Below are positions 25,001 through 39,400 of a stretch of DNA of 64,000 bases, piece after piece. The DNA lies in assembly GCF_040436345.1 (NCBI RefSeq), contig NC_133235.1, positions 20,918,660 to 20,982,659 on the forward strand. Direction: 5' to 3'. Each line of letters opens with the position of its first letter. The first letter of the stretch is position 1. The translations under genes were made by a program, and so were the position numbers. Origin of the DNA: Pagrus major (Eukaryota; Chordata; Actinopteri; Spariformes; Sparidae). Under the pieces are notes generated by a model that saw nothing but the letters and a program-made list of their open reading frames with translations, searched no databases and was not told the origin of the DNA.

Positions 25001-28000
25001 TTACGTTTCAAAACAAGTCCCCATCTACTTCAGTCGTTTCGGAGAATGCTCCAGAAATGTCTTCACCAGACGTGAGTAGATAATGACTGAATTTTCAATT
25101 TTGTACGAACTTATCCTTTTGTCACGGTAATGGAGCAAGGTGTCACTCAAAAATCCACTGACAGGTCTTTGAACAGGACTAACAACTTGATAATACTTTT
25201 TGTAAAATGCCGTTAAAGGTGTGTTTACATCAATACATGTTATATTTGGTCAGATGAGAAACACACAAAAGCAGATATTTCATCTATAACTCAAAATATA
25301 TGTGAATATCCTGTAATTTTTAAAGTTAAAGAATTACAAATTAGGCCTCAGCAGTTTTTGACTATTAAAGATGTGCGCCCTCTAATGGATGTGTTGGGTC
25401 ATTTCTCATATGTTCCCTTCTCTGCAGAGTGCAGTATTCGCTTTACATTAGATGGAGTGATCACCCACAGCTGGGAGAAATTGCAACAAAAGGGGAATTC
25501 ATCATCCGGCCATATTGCTTACCACCGACACAAAAACCACAAGTTTTCATGTCAGTCTTTACTACACTGATGTGATTTACGTTCACGCGTCCTCGTCAAA
25601 TCTTCTGGACTCTGTCTTTCACCTGCCTCAAGATTTATTACCAATGACGTTTATAGTACACAATTACTTTATTTTATATGATAAGGTTGGGTGGTCTTCT
25701 CTTCGGGAGAGACTGAATACTCACTGGTTTCTTTTAATCTATAAAACCCTTACTGGAAAATTACCATATTACCTTTTGGAACTGCTTCGCCACTCAGATG
25801 GGTTTTATCAGACATGCTTTGCTGACTGGCTCTTGCGTCATGTTTCTTCATGAGTTTGGCTTAAATTTGGAAAAGCTGCTTTTAATTTACCTGATTCCTG
25901 GAACAAAATACAGCACCTCCTTCAAAAAATCAATGTACTTATACCTTTTGGACATTTAAGATATCTTAAAAGATCTTAAACCTCCCAACTTCGATCAATA
26001 TTTTAAATATATTAATTCACCAAAACAATTATCTAACCTAATCGCAAAATTGTACGATTTTTTACATAACTGTATTTTCATCTATTAAATTATTTTCACT
26101 AATCGAATGGTTTTTAATGCTTTTTTAAAATGATTTTGATAATGGTATTGCCTTTCTCTGTTACTGTTTCTCTTCGTTGTTGCTTTGTTTTTTCACTTTC
26201 TTGTTCCTGTAATTGACTCGATGTCATTAGCTGTGTTTACATGGACCCTAATAGTCCAATCAGAATTAAAATGCCTCATGTAACGACCTTAATCAGACGA
26301 GACTGATCAGATCCAGCAAACATTGTCAATGGAACCACAGCTACTGTGAATGAGGGTGTCCCTCAATGATCTCTTGAGTATAAACAAAGTTTGAATGAAT
26401 GAATACAACATACAGCTGCGACAGAACTGATCCTGTCTAAGGAGCAAACTTGAAACAGACGCACAGCCTCACTGTTACCCACAGGAAACAGAATGTGTTC
26501 GTTCAGTAATCATGAAGGCAATCCTAACCGTACTCTGTATTCGAGCACTGTGAAGTCAGAGAGATGAAAGGCTCCTCTGTGGTACCTTGAGAAGCATCAT
26601 TAGCTGCTCCAGCTGCACCATGAGTTCCCTGCGACTCTCCTGCAGAGTAGACATTCTTTGTTCAAGCTCATCTTTGCGTTGCCTAACAGAGGAAACAAGT
26701 TGTACAATGTGATGATACCAGAATGTCACGTCAGCGGCAATATGGGTAAAAAAACAGTGTACGAGCATTTGTAGACTCTAACATATGCTGTTCAATTTGT
26801 CAAGGAAAAAGGTAAGCAGTTACAACATGTATGCTGAATTGCAGCCAAAGCAAAAACGTCTGTTATAAACACAAGAAGTTACCTGAGAAGTCGTAGCTCG
26901 GCCAGCAGAGTGGGGTTCTGCTGACCCCTGTCAGGTGGAGGCTGGGAGGCCTCCTCATGCTGAAGGCGCAGCCGCTGGATTTCCTGCAGGATTTCTCTGT
27001 GACAGGCACGAATGTATAAAATTACAAAACCAGGTTATATTGCAGACATTGGTTTGTCTGTAAGATCTTAAGTCAAAAGAGAATATGTGGAAACGGCATA
27101 TACGTGTATATATAGTGTATGTAAGCACTGTCCAAATCTGACCATGTTTACATCTCAACTTAAACCTGCAATGACTGATTTTTTTTTTGTCCACTTGGGG
27201 GCAGCAGAAACAAACTGTGAACATTCATCACCTCTGTTATTTACACGACAAGCAGAAATGGAGCAACATTAGTTTGATAAATGTAAGTCAAATATTCACT
27301 CTCTTTCAGCTGTTTGTGGTCTCTACCAACTCCTGAGGGAAATATTTGACTCTTTAGCTGCTAAATCATCATGTCTGCAGGTATCAGACACTGTAAGGCT
27401 TTTTAGGACCTTTTAAAGATCATTTTCAACCACATTTTTTTGGACGAATCACTATTTTTTCTTATTCGTGAATTGCAGTTAAGTATAAAGGTATGTAGTA
27501 TATACATATTTGCTCCTGTGGGGAGTTGTTTGTATGTAGGAACATTATTATCAGAGGGAGTTCAGTTAATCTACATTTTGCCAACAGATAAGTGCAAGTA
27601 TAAAGCAAGAGGACAGTATTGGGCTCAGTGGTAGGTTTAAAGATTTGTCACATCTGATATATGGACTTTTACGCAGAAAAGCTTGACTCATTGACTCACA
27701 AAATGAAATTAAAAGATGGATAAATGAAATTGGATAAAATGTGATGATTTTAAGGCCATATATTCATACTAGAAATACTGCTTCACAGTTGTATGCCTCT
27801 GCGCACCAGTGAGGTGAGACCTTTTGGATATAAAATGTCATCATTTCATACGATAAGACATTATTGTAAAATTTTGTCATGATGATCATATGAATGAGTA
27901 CTGGTTGAGTACTGGCTAAAAATGTGTATTGTGAAGACACAGGGACTTCGATCTTTCACCTTTGACCGCCAAAAACTAATCAGTTCATCGTTCGGGTCCA

Positions 28001-31000
28001 AGCGGACATTTGTGCCAAATTTGAAGAAATTCCCTGAAGGCATTCTTGAGATATCACATTCACGAGAATGAAACAGATGGACATGGACGGACAACCCGAA
28101 AACATTTGAAAAATTTGAATTTAAGACAGTTTTAGATTTTTTTAGGACCTGCAGACACACTGATAAATGCTCTACTCTGGTAACCAGCTAGTCAATAACC
28201 TCCATTTGGTGCTGGAAGGGCAAGTATGAAAGCGGTGGGAGTGGACTAAAACTGTAAAGTTACATGCAGAAAACCCCAAAGAATGAGGTGAAAGACACTA
28301 TGATCCTTCACAACAGGTATTTGTGACGTGTCATCGTAAGAAAAGCACAGGTATCACGAATAACATAAATGATGGAGCCTAAACATTTGTAGAGCTGAAG
28401 GTTACTGCAGAGTCTGGTGATTATTCTCTGTCATCATTTCATGTCAGCACTTTGAATTTGCCTTTGTATGAAATAAGCTCTAGAAATAAATTGCCTTTAC
28501 TTGCCTTGCATGGCATATATCTTATACAGCATATAAAGAGTTAGTTCCCCTTTTTAAAAATGTTAATATTTAGTAAAGAAATATCATACCTTGGCTAATA
28601 ATGAAAGCTCATAATCTTAACAATGGCAGCTTTCAGTGATATATGTGTTTGTTGTGTCAGACTAGGGCTCCCTTTATTCTCCAGGTGAATTTCTTATTGC
28701 GGAGGTGAAAAAAGAAGAGAAGAGACAAACAGAAGAGATCTGAACAGTCTCACTGAGGCAGTCATCCCTAACCTGTTTTTGCTCTCGAGCTCGGCGATGA
28801 GCTGCCGCTGCTGTTTGTTGGCATCCAGAGAGCAGGGCAGGTCTGTGGGGACCCTCTGCTGTTGAGCCTGTCGGTGAAACCAAGCAAGAGACAGTCACGT
28901 GAGCTGGCTTTACCTCTGGATGATGTCATCCACTACCTTATCTCATATCTCACAGGGAAGGGGGAACAAAACAGTCAAGTCACCAGCCATCCATCGAGAC
29001 CTGATCAGAGCATAAACAGGCACACGAGTCAGGTTTGAAATGATCACCACCTGTAAATCCCTTCATCATGTTAACAATAAGAAGGCCAGAAATCCCAAAG
29101 GTACTTTCTTCTCATCAATGACAGGTCTTTGGCAGGGGACACAGATGGTATTGTGTGCAATAAATATCACATATACACAGTATCTCACCGCAGCATCAGC
29201 AGCCAGTCTAGCAGCATAGCGGGCGATGAGACTGTGCTCTTCATCTTGATGGTTACTGCTCTCCAGCAAACTGACCAAGAGGAAAATAGAGATGGAGGTC
29301 ACAACATGAAACGGTTACTAGAAGCTACAGCAGATTCAGGAAAGAAATGCAAGGGAAAAAAAAAATCCAAGAAAGTTTAGCTATTAAAGAGTCAGATTAG
29401 TTCTTTGGCAGGAAAGCTTCATAAGTTTTACAACAGAGGCTCGCGTAATCATGCTAAGCTACTTATGTAAAACCACAAAAGCAGGAATGAAGTTGGGTTA
29501 TTTTATAAAAGGGGGGGGGGGGTGAAGTAATTGTTCACTTGTATTTAAAGACCAGAGGGGTTATTGTACAGTCTGATGAAAAAATATGTTTATGTACTTG
29601 CAAGCACACATACAGTAAAAGCACTCAAATCCACTCAAACAGATGGACATGGAGGGGATCTACAGAGCTGCTAATATAATACAGAGAGACAGAATGATGG
29701 ATGATATAGCAACCAGCACAAATGACACACACACATACACAAGCATTTTAGTGCACTCACACACACAGTAAAATACAGGCATCCCAATATTCATGGGATG
29801 AGGAGAGAATAAGCCATATTCCCAGTTATACAATAAAAACCAGTCAGCGTACACATCAGTTTTGCTTTTCAAAAATTTACACGAGAGTTACTGGACCAAA
29901 CACACCAAACTCATTTTAGATATTACCTTATAAGGAAGCAGTCAAGTCTCAGGAAAACACTACCTAAAAGTTTTTTTCAAGCATTAGGTACCAATTATTG
30001 AACTAATCTGCACTAAGCATTTGGAAAAAAAGAGTTTTAACATGACAAATATGAAACTATTTGCCAATTTCCCCTCGGAGATCAATAAAGTATTTCTGAT
30101 TTACCTATGTAAGTACCTAGCCTTGACAGCTTCGTACTCCTCGTACTCTGTGCTAAACACATCCAACAAGTTTCTGAGAGAGATTTTCTTGGCTAGTTGT
30201 CTGCAGGACAACAAGAGAGAAGAGAGATCGATACAGTGGTTTATGAGCTGTAGTTTCCCCAGTAAACAAACCGACCTCTCGACCTTGGCATTCTTCCCAG
30301 TCTTCTGCAGCTCCTCTCGGAGACACTCATCCTCTGGAGCAGCTCTTTGCTCCCAGTGTGTCTCTGGGCTAAGCAGAGTGGACGACACTGCAGCTACAAC
30401 AGCTGAAGAGGTCAGTGTATTTACCGGGGAAACTACCGTTCACAAACCACTGTATCCATCTCCCTCTCTTCTCTCTTGTTGCTGTCAAGGCTTTCGTTGC
30501 ACTAAAACGATAGAAACAAACCAATCACAGGCAGAGAAGAGAGGGTCTTCCAAGAAAACTAGTGGGATCCATAATAACCCGCAAGGCTGATTCTAATTTA
30601 CAGAAACATAACGATTCTCGGTTTCAGGTGATTATACACTAGTGAAAACATAATAATGAGCATTATTAGCCTAAATCCTACACACTGGGCCTTTAAGAAC
30701 TCAAATATGAAAGATGAGCAAAGAATCACGTCTAATTTATACCTCTGTCTTGGTAGAAATAAACTCTGGCACCATTTTGAGCATAAACCAGGCAGGAACA
30801 ACTATTGCTGCTGACTAAAACACTAATGCTGAGAAGACTAGACTGTAAAACTGACAGCATGCAGCGTTAGGGCTGTAACACACTCAGAATAAGGTTAGAT
30901 TAGGGGAAGGATTGCGAGGTGGCAGTTCAGCAGAGCAAATAGTTTCCACCGGTGTTTGGCAAACACAGCACCACACCAACTAACCATGTTTTGGGGTTGT

Positions 31001-33431
31001 TTTGGAGTAGATTCACATAGAGGCCTATCAGAGCATGTTCGTCAGCAAGTCTATCGGCAACATCGAGGTTGTAGTTCAACCTGGAACAGTGCAGGGTTTC
31101 ACAAAGCATAAAACATTACATTACACAGGTGACAATAGAGGGACAGGGGGTGAGAGAGGGGAGGAAGCCGAAGGAGAAAAGGAGAGAAAGCAACAAAAGA
31201 GAAGAGGAGGAGAGAGGCTGAAAAGCAGCCATTCATGGGTGACTAGAGAGACACAAGGCCATATTATGTTTGGGAGAGACACTGATGAAGGCTAGGAGCA
31301 CGATTAAGGACATGCCCAGAAAAAAAAAAAAGAAGACTCTAAAAGCTACGTGCACTGTTTACATTCTACAAGCATCAATCACTCAGTGCTCTATTATTAA
31401 AACTATTGAAAGTCATTATTTTTGAGTCAAACAATCTACCCTCCAAGACATGTCAAGCATGCAGTCTTTTTGATGTAGCTCCCTTATTTATGGAGGCTAA
31501 CCACCTGCATCACAAGCCCCTATAGCAACCTACTGCTATGGAGGGTCGATGCAGAAATGTCTCACAAAAGCAACAACAAAGAAACACACCGTCAATCCAA
31601 TAAGAAAGTAATTTAAAAGGTAAAAGAAATAAGTGAGCCGGTGAACCTGGCATTTTGTTTTTTTAACCAGCTAGTTGACTTGGTTCGCTGGTTACATTCA
31701 TTAGCTAAGAAACCACCAAGCTAATTTAGCAAAGGAGCTACAAAACCCACCAGCTACTGCATGTTGACCTCATAATGATGGCTACAATGCACGCTAGCCA
31801 CAAGCTAATGTTTAGCAGAGAAACACAAAAATGGATTTGCTAAACCGTATTCGCTTGTTGTTAACACGTTAACAACAACATTACAAGGTCAGTAGCTTAT
31901 GCAGTTTTAGCTTGTAGTAGTTAAATGTTCAAAATAACTAGAATAAAAAAGAAATTCGGTGCATCATTTGTTGAAATGGCAGTCCTCGCTACGCTAACGT
32001 AGCAACTGTGGACTGATGGGTGAATTAGCAGAAATAATACAACACAAGAGCAGAAAAGATTGAGCTGGTTGTGAGCAACTTAAGCTAATGGATAGCTAGT
32101 AGCTTGCGTCTTTATAGGCATATTGTTACAGTAGGATAGTCATCATCTCTTAGGCGTACATTGCCTTTCTCCTCAATGTTGACAAAAAGCTCTTGCACAG
32201 GAGGCACTAGATTTGGTATTATAGTACAGGTATTTGGTGCTGGGCGGATAATAGTTTATCAGAGGTTTTTGCTGCGTGAGAAAAGTAATAGAACAATCAA
32301 GTCATGGGCCATAAAACCGAAACAATTAGCTGAGCTGAGGGGACCTACCAATAATAATCTGCTTCTATGAGCAACCCCCTTTCACATTACACACAGTCAT
32401 TAAATCCATTGTCAATATAAAAATATTGGTAAGTGCAGCTTGCATTACAACCCGGGGGTATGACATTTGAAAGAGGTGGCCATTTACCAGGAAGTTTATT
32501 GTGTTGCATCATGAGAAATGTTGGGTAGCTTGAGTAACATAAAAGACTAAGGATAAGGATATATGTCTTTATGAAAGTGCAATACCAACCCATCTCTACA
32601 GCGATTGCCTTTAAGTGTATATTCCAGCTGGTTGGGAACAAAATCAGGGCAAAAGTCATTCAGTCTACCTCTGATATGAACATCAAGAACAACCTAAAGA
32701 AGGCCGCTCACTCGTCACATCTGTATGTTTTTCTATAAGCCCGACCTATGAAAGGGAGTAGTGTTCCCTAAAGAAGCACCTTCTTCTGCAAGTGCAGGTG
32801 CGTAGGAGCTCAGCAGCCTTTTACTAAAGAAATCAGGATCAAACTGTATGGCAAATACGTATAGCGAATAAAAAAAAAGTTAATCCCATTTCATCTGAAC
32901 TTGTTCACATAAATCATAAACAATGAGCCTGGGAATGTCTACAATTTAACTGCTACAGCTTCAACAAAGAGGTGATTGAGAGTATCATTCAAAGCTGCTC
33001 ACATTAGAAACAGTATTTCCCATTTCTATGTGAATGAAAAAGATTGTAATAGACACCCTCGAAAATAATTGCCAATGATCTTTATGATGCATGCTTCATG
33101 TAGCGTCTCGGAAATAGCCCCTCGAGTACAACAATGTAAACCCCTCCATAAGAAAACTGGTTCTCTAATAGTTTCCTTAGGACGATAAGCACACCGGTTT
33201 ATGCCCCATGATTATTATCTATATTAGATCACACATGCATTTGAGCTACAAAGGCATTCTCATACGCACACCTGTGTCACTTACCCTCTCCCTTTCAACA
33301 GATGTGGAGCAGGCCCAGTCAAGGGCTTTCTTTGCTCAACATCATTACTCTTGCTGTAAGGCAAGCTATTTACATTCAGCAGAAGAAACCACAAAGAAAA
33401 GAAGAAGCACGGTGACACACAAATGTTCACG

Positions 33432-33463
<32 letters not shown>

Positions 33464-36400
33464 CACCACAGTTTGGGAAATAAAGGAGAAGAAAATAAAG
33501 ACAGTGTGGGTCACAGTGTCTACAGGGCAAGGGGCCTTTAGGGAGCATGGCAAACTGAAAGGATCTGCAGTAAAATCCAGGACATCCATTGTTCAGCTGT
33601 TGCACTCACTTTTTGGTGGAGTAAGGGTTCCCTGATGTCGGCATGGAGTGGGAGAGTGAGTAGTCATTGGTGATGTTCACTGGTCTTGGTGGCCTGGATG
33701 GGAAACAAATGTTGGTTTTTAATCTGTTTCTTTATGCTACAGAGACGGCAAATATTCTTTTCTTCTTTGTTCATCTTTCATTCTTTCAATCTTGCGGCTT
33801 TCCTCCAAATTTATAATCTCTGAATTTCGGTAATTACTGTAGATGAACTGATGTAGGATGTTGCAACAAAGTCAGATATAATTAGTCGCGTAGGGTGTGG
33901 TACACAATGAAAACATGCAATGAGGGGGAGGGAATGATCGACAAACACAGCAAGTGTTTCAAAAGAAATGAACAATAGTGACTGTCAGTAACTAGGGTGG
34001 ATAGGACTTGACAACACTGTATATGATTAGGACAGTACAAAGGATTCAAACCTACATTAACAAAAGTGTACAAAGACACATTTTGAGATGTGTTAAATAA
34101 TCAAAGTTAAACTCACCATGTATCTCTTGAGGAATATACAGAACAAGAAAAGGAATGAAAATAATTTATTACAATCAGCCCAGCAAAGACTACACTAAAT
34201 GTAATTTTAAGAAAAAAAAAAACAAGCTATCATCTTATAACAGATTTTGGTATCAGCATACTTATTGTTTCAGCCAATAAGTAACAAACAATTGAGGTAG
34301 TCTGACAAACATTGAGTGTAGTTTATTGCAGACAGTTCACATTTGGAGTATAGTTGCATGATATGTGTGTATTTACATTTCAATAGCCAGACCTTAGTTT
34401 GAGAAAAAAGCTTTGTTACTATTGTGGCGATGTTACAATTGTACCAGTTTTACCATGAAACCACTGTTCTGAGTCTTAACGACTACTTTCTGTATGAAGC
34501 TTAGCAAACTACATGTGGATTACGGGTACCTGCAAATGTGGATTCTGATATAAAGTCATTATATTTCTACAGTTTCTTACAATTATGTTTTGTAATTTTT
34601 GAACTTTACTTCCATTTACCATCATCCGGACTTTAAGATGTATCAACATCTTGTAAGTATCAACAATATCTGTGGTTTACAGAAAGGTACATTTCTTTTG
34701 GTTATCTATTCACATATTGTCCATTACTGCAGCACCTCTATCCACCCTCTGTCTGAACGCTCCATTTTAGCACCTGTCTCTTTAAGGCAACCCTCCCAAA
34801 AAGCCTAGTTTGCGCTGACTGGTCAGTTCTCACAAGTCTGAGCAGACGTTGCTCACTGTGTTTCTGCATCAGCTCTGCCAGTGTTTTCGTAAAACACGGC
34901 CATGCTGGGTTGAGGCTTAGGACACTGACTGTATAACTGTGACATCACAAACTTACAGGAATTCTGAATATGTGTGCATTTTTTTGTGGATGGAGCGTTT
35001 TGATACTTTAACAGTATTTATGTATGAAATAGTTAGACCAGATTCATTATCAAATATCTCACTTTCTACAATATGGGACCTTTAATTCTAAATCTTTTAA
35101 TGGATCCTTATCAACAATTGTTTGTTTATGCAAAAAAAACTACATCGACTGATACATATCATCAGATGTTTTAATCCTTAAATACTAATATCGTCATGGA
35201 CTTCAAAAATCCAGTATTGTTCAGTCTCCACAATCAACATTCAGTTGTAGGCTGACAAAACTGGCTGCCTTAATTGGAATAATTTGCTTTATTAAGGGTT
35301 ATAAAACACTTAAAGGGAAGAATTTCAATTTTTACCTTTGATTTGAAGGTAAAAGAACAAACTATATTTTGCACCTGAAGCAGCCTTGTGTTCCTATATC
35401 TGATTTAGCCTTAATAAGGAGCCTCAGCTTGCTACAAAGTCTGTGGTTTTGTTTCATTATTCATAAAACAACACAACCATCAGTCAAGTCGAGGAAAAGG
35501 TAGCTGCAGTGTTGCAGATTACAATCATTCCCAAGGCTATAATTAAGCCTCATTGATCAGTTGACCCAGGAGATTGACTGGAATCACTTCAGACTTCGAG
35601 GCAGCAACAAGATAATTATCAGCTGAGGGATGGAGTCAAACATTTTAAAACGTGGAGCAGGAGGCTCTGAAATAAACACAGCTCTCTGACTGCAGGACTA
35701 CAGAACTGGATTGTTTCAGTGTTATAAAGGAAAAAAAAAGCAAGAAGATGAACTTACACAATATGAGCTAGGTTGAGAGGTTTCTCTGGCATTTCAGGAA
35801 ACATGGGGTGAAGAGGCTCTCTGCTCGATGCACAGCTCAGTGACTTACTGAGGGCATGGGATAACTTCTTAGCAGGGGATTTCTGCAGAGAAACAAAGGA
35901 GCGAGGGGCCAATTCTGAGGACGTGTGGACACTCATTTCTTTTCATCATTGTAGCAACACCACCACCTGCATCGAGCATTCAGCATCCTCACATTGTGGT
36001 GAAGCGGAGCAAAAAATAGCCGCTACGACTGGTCTAGTGCAGACACACCTCCCTCAGCCCGCCCCTCTCCTCCTCCTCCTCCTCCTCCTCCTCCTCCCCT
36101 CTCCTCTCCTTACCCATGACGTATACTCCTTCATTTGGTGCTGGTTGCTATGGGAACCGCTGGCATGCCCCCTCCAGAAGCAGTCCTGACAGAGCTGGTA
36201 ATTATGACATTGCTGGCAGCGGTAGCGGAAGCCCATCATACTCTCAGTATGGCAGTAGGAGCACTCGACCGGGTGAAAGACTGCAGGCAGGAGAGGAGAA
36301 GGGGTCAGACACACACAGGCACGCAGATGGACAAACACATGCACACAGACAGATGTGATAGTAAAACCAGATATTTTGCACATAACAACTAGCAGAGGAT

Positions 36401-39400
36401 TAATTTCCAATTAATTTAAGGACAGATGTGCGATCGAGTCCGCTCTGACAACGACATTCATCTCATTTCAACCGCGCAAAGCAGCACCACTCCAGCGTGC
36501 TGTGGATGTGTTTCTCCTGCTCACTTGGAGGTGACTTGTGATGATGACTGCATCACAAATACGCACAAGCACACACACTCATACGCAGGGTGTAAGGTCC
36601 CCATGGGTCATCATCACTGGAGGTGTGTGTGTGTGTGTTTCCTTGTATATGTCTGCTTGGCTGCTTGTGCGCATGGTGAGTCAAGATTATGATGCAAGGC
36701 TGAACTTTACATCCTCCCGGCCCCTGCTAGCTCTCCCGTTTCTAAATATTCCTTGTGGTGTCTTACCGTTCTCCACGTTGGCGAGCCGATGCATGAGCGG
36801 TAACCACACCAGACACTGAGGGGGCGGGTCTGACATCAACGTATCCAGGAATGTATTGAGGGAGACCTTTTTCTGCGGAGGAGAGGTGAGATTCAACAGG
36901 AAACAATCCTCCACAGCGTCGACGCAAAAATTCATTCATCCATTCATAGATTCACTATTATCACACTCGGTGGTTAATGAGCCCTCACCTGCTGCGCAAA
37001 GCACGTTCTGGAAGCTTGCTCAGTATAACCAAAAGAAGGTCCCTCAAAAACCGCCATAGGTAATTTGAGCACCTCCCTCAGAAATTGGTCAAACTGCGGG
37101 TACGCCATTATTCCAGCAGAATCTGATATCTGTGAAAAAATATCTGGGAACAACGCGAGCAGACATTACACAAATGAATCAAACTAATTGTCAGTTGCCA
37201 CCACAGTCAGCTAATTACAGTTTTACACAATACAATTATCCCACTTATTTGTGAAAACAAATCAAAGTGAAGCAGTTATTCAAATCAATTGTTATAATAC
37301 ATCAGCAAACCAGCACTCCCCCCCCCCATTTCACGAGCCTTTGCAACTGCTCCCACGGATTTTGTACATTATGTAATAAACTCTATCCTTCAGATAATGA
37401 ATAATGACTTCTTCCAGCCATGAAGAGCTGGGCCAGTACTGCTTCTGCTTTTAGGAACAATAGACTAAGAACAGACAGAGATATAGATAATACAGACACT
37501 ACTAAGCTTGTATTATAATTTCCGAAGCAGCACTCAGACTCGAAACTGCGTGAACTTTACAGAGACAATTAGCTGATTTATTACAGGTAAAATGGGTGTT
37601 TTTCATTTCATTTTTCACAATTAAAAGTAAAATAAGGATTTGTTGTGTTGCTTACATCTTAATTTATCCAGAATTTTCCCTCCACACATGGTTGCCAGGG
37701 CCATCTTCGCAACAAAGACAGATATCTTGCCATGGCCCTCCCTAAAAGGAGCATATAAATGTTACATTACGGTCATAGATTCTTTTAAAAGGAGCTGTCA
37801 AGGCCAAAAGAAAAGCACGACCTTTAAAGGCAAACTTGAATCACAGTGATCATCGTCTTAAAAAATGTTTAGCTTGGCTTTTAGTACTTCTCGCACTCTT
37901 CACGAACATGTTGTGACACGACGAAGGTAAATAGTCTGTATTTTCACTCCATTTTGGCAGACACTTCCGAGTCACATTTCACACCACATTAGCTCACGTC
38001 AGAACCCCAAGACGTGAAAGCGCCCAAGCGGCCGCCGCCTGTCATGTGACGTGTTACTCACGGGTCATAGGCTGCCAGCAGGAAGTTGAGCAGCAGGCTG
38101 ATGGAGTGCTCCACGATGATCTGGTGGGTGGTGGGCATGCGCTTGTTCAGCTGGTAAAAAATGGTGGACAGCACCACTTCTAGACGAGCCACAGAGAGGT
38201 CAGCGTTGAGGTCCATGGTGTTGATGCCGTTCTCTCGGAAAGCCTCGATGACATTCCAAATGTCAACCAGATGCACTGGAGAGCAAAGAGGAAGACTGAA
38301 TATAAACAACTGCTATGAGCGTAGTGATGTAGTTAAATGTACACTGCATCATACTCACGATTGCATTTCTTCTGCACAAATCTGAGTTTGCAGGCTGTTC
38401 TGTATGTCGATAATCGTATGGAATCCAACTCTTGAGCCCCTGAGGAAGAGTTACTCATAATCAAATCACACTGGAAATGTCACTGCTAGTTCACAGATAA
38501 TGTGGAAGTCTGGAGGGTGAAGTGTACAACATTAGAATAATAAATGACACTATGAAATAAGACATCATATGAACACTATAACTCAGGTCAACATTATGAA
38601 TTCTTTTTAATACAATTTATTGTCGGTAAATTCAATATATGTCCCTTTGTTGGTTTGTCAGCAGGATTACACAAAAACTGACAAACGGATTTCCACCAAA
38701 CTTAGATGAAGGATGCCCAGAATACACCACATTAACTTTTGGTGCGGATCCGGATAAAGAGACATTTTGTCTCACTTTCTATAATATTGTCTCACAAATT
38801 TCTCAGGGACTAATAATGCATGGATCTCGATGAAAAATATCTGACGTATTTAGGTGGCTGGTATCTATGAGTGCGCACAATTTCATGCAGATAAAGGGGA
38901 CTGTTGACCTAAATCATTATTTCACCTAGTATAAGCACAAGAAATGATTAAAACCCGCTTTAAATTGGTATGTTGTATGGAACTTTGACACAGGTTAAGC
39001 CTTGGCATTGTGACATAAAATAGTCACTCGGAAACATGGTGATGTGCAATAAAAACAGACTATATACAAAGGATATTTTAAAAGAAAAATGAACTACACT
39101 GAAGAAGAATTACGATGAAAAGCACTAAATCTTAAAAAGAATTGTACTATCTAAAAAATTCAAGGTTATATTATGTTGTGTGCAATTATTATCAAGATTT
39201 CTTGCTATACTTTGCATCTCCATAGATGTGTGCCTCCATATGGTGTAAAAAAAAAAATGAGGTCACACTGGTGTCTCTCAGTGTTTGTAATCAGTCTGGG
39301 TGACACTAGCGGGTACACTTGATCTTCATGATATTTGATTTACATGAAAGTTGCAGAGAAGAATTTGCCATTTTTATGGTCAGTGAGTAGAACAGTCTGA

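Noticed and set aside
30021-30590. 189-codon plus-strand open frame
   Set aside because: Low-complexity Ser-rich composition, no recognisable domain, and it is antisense to the exon-like pair in dtna.
33429-33468. Repeat array considered as CRISPR-like
   Set aside because: It is a simple CA microsatellite without spacers, in vertebrate DNA. No CRISPR array exists in the window.
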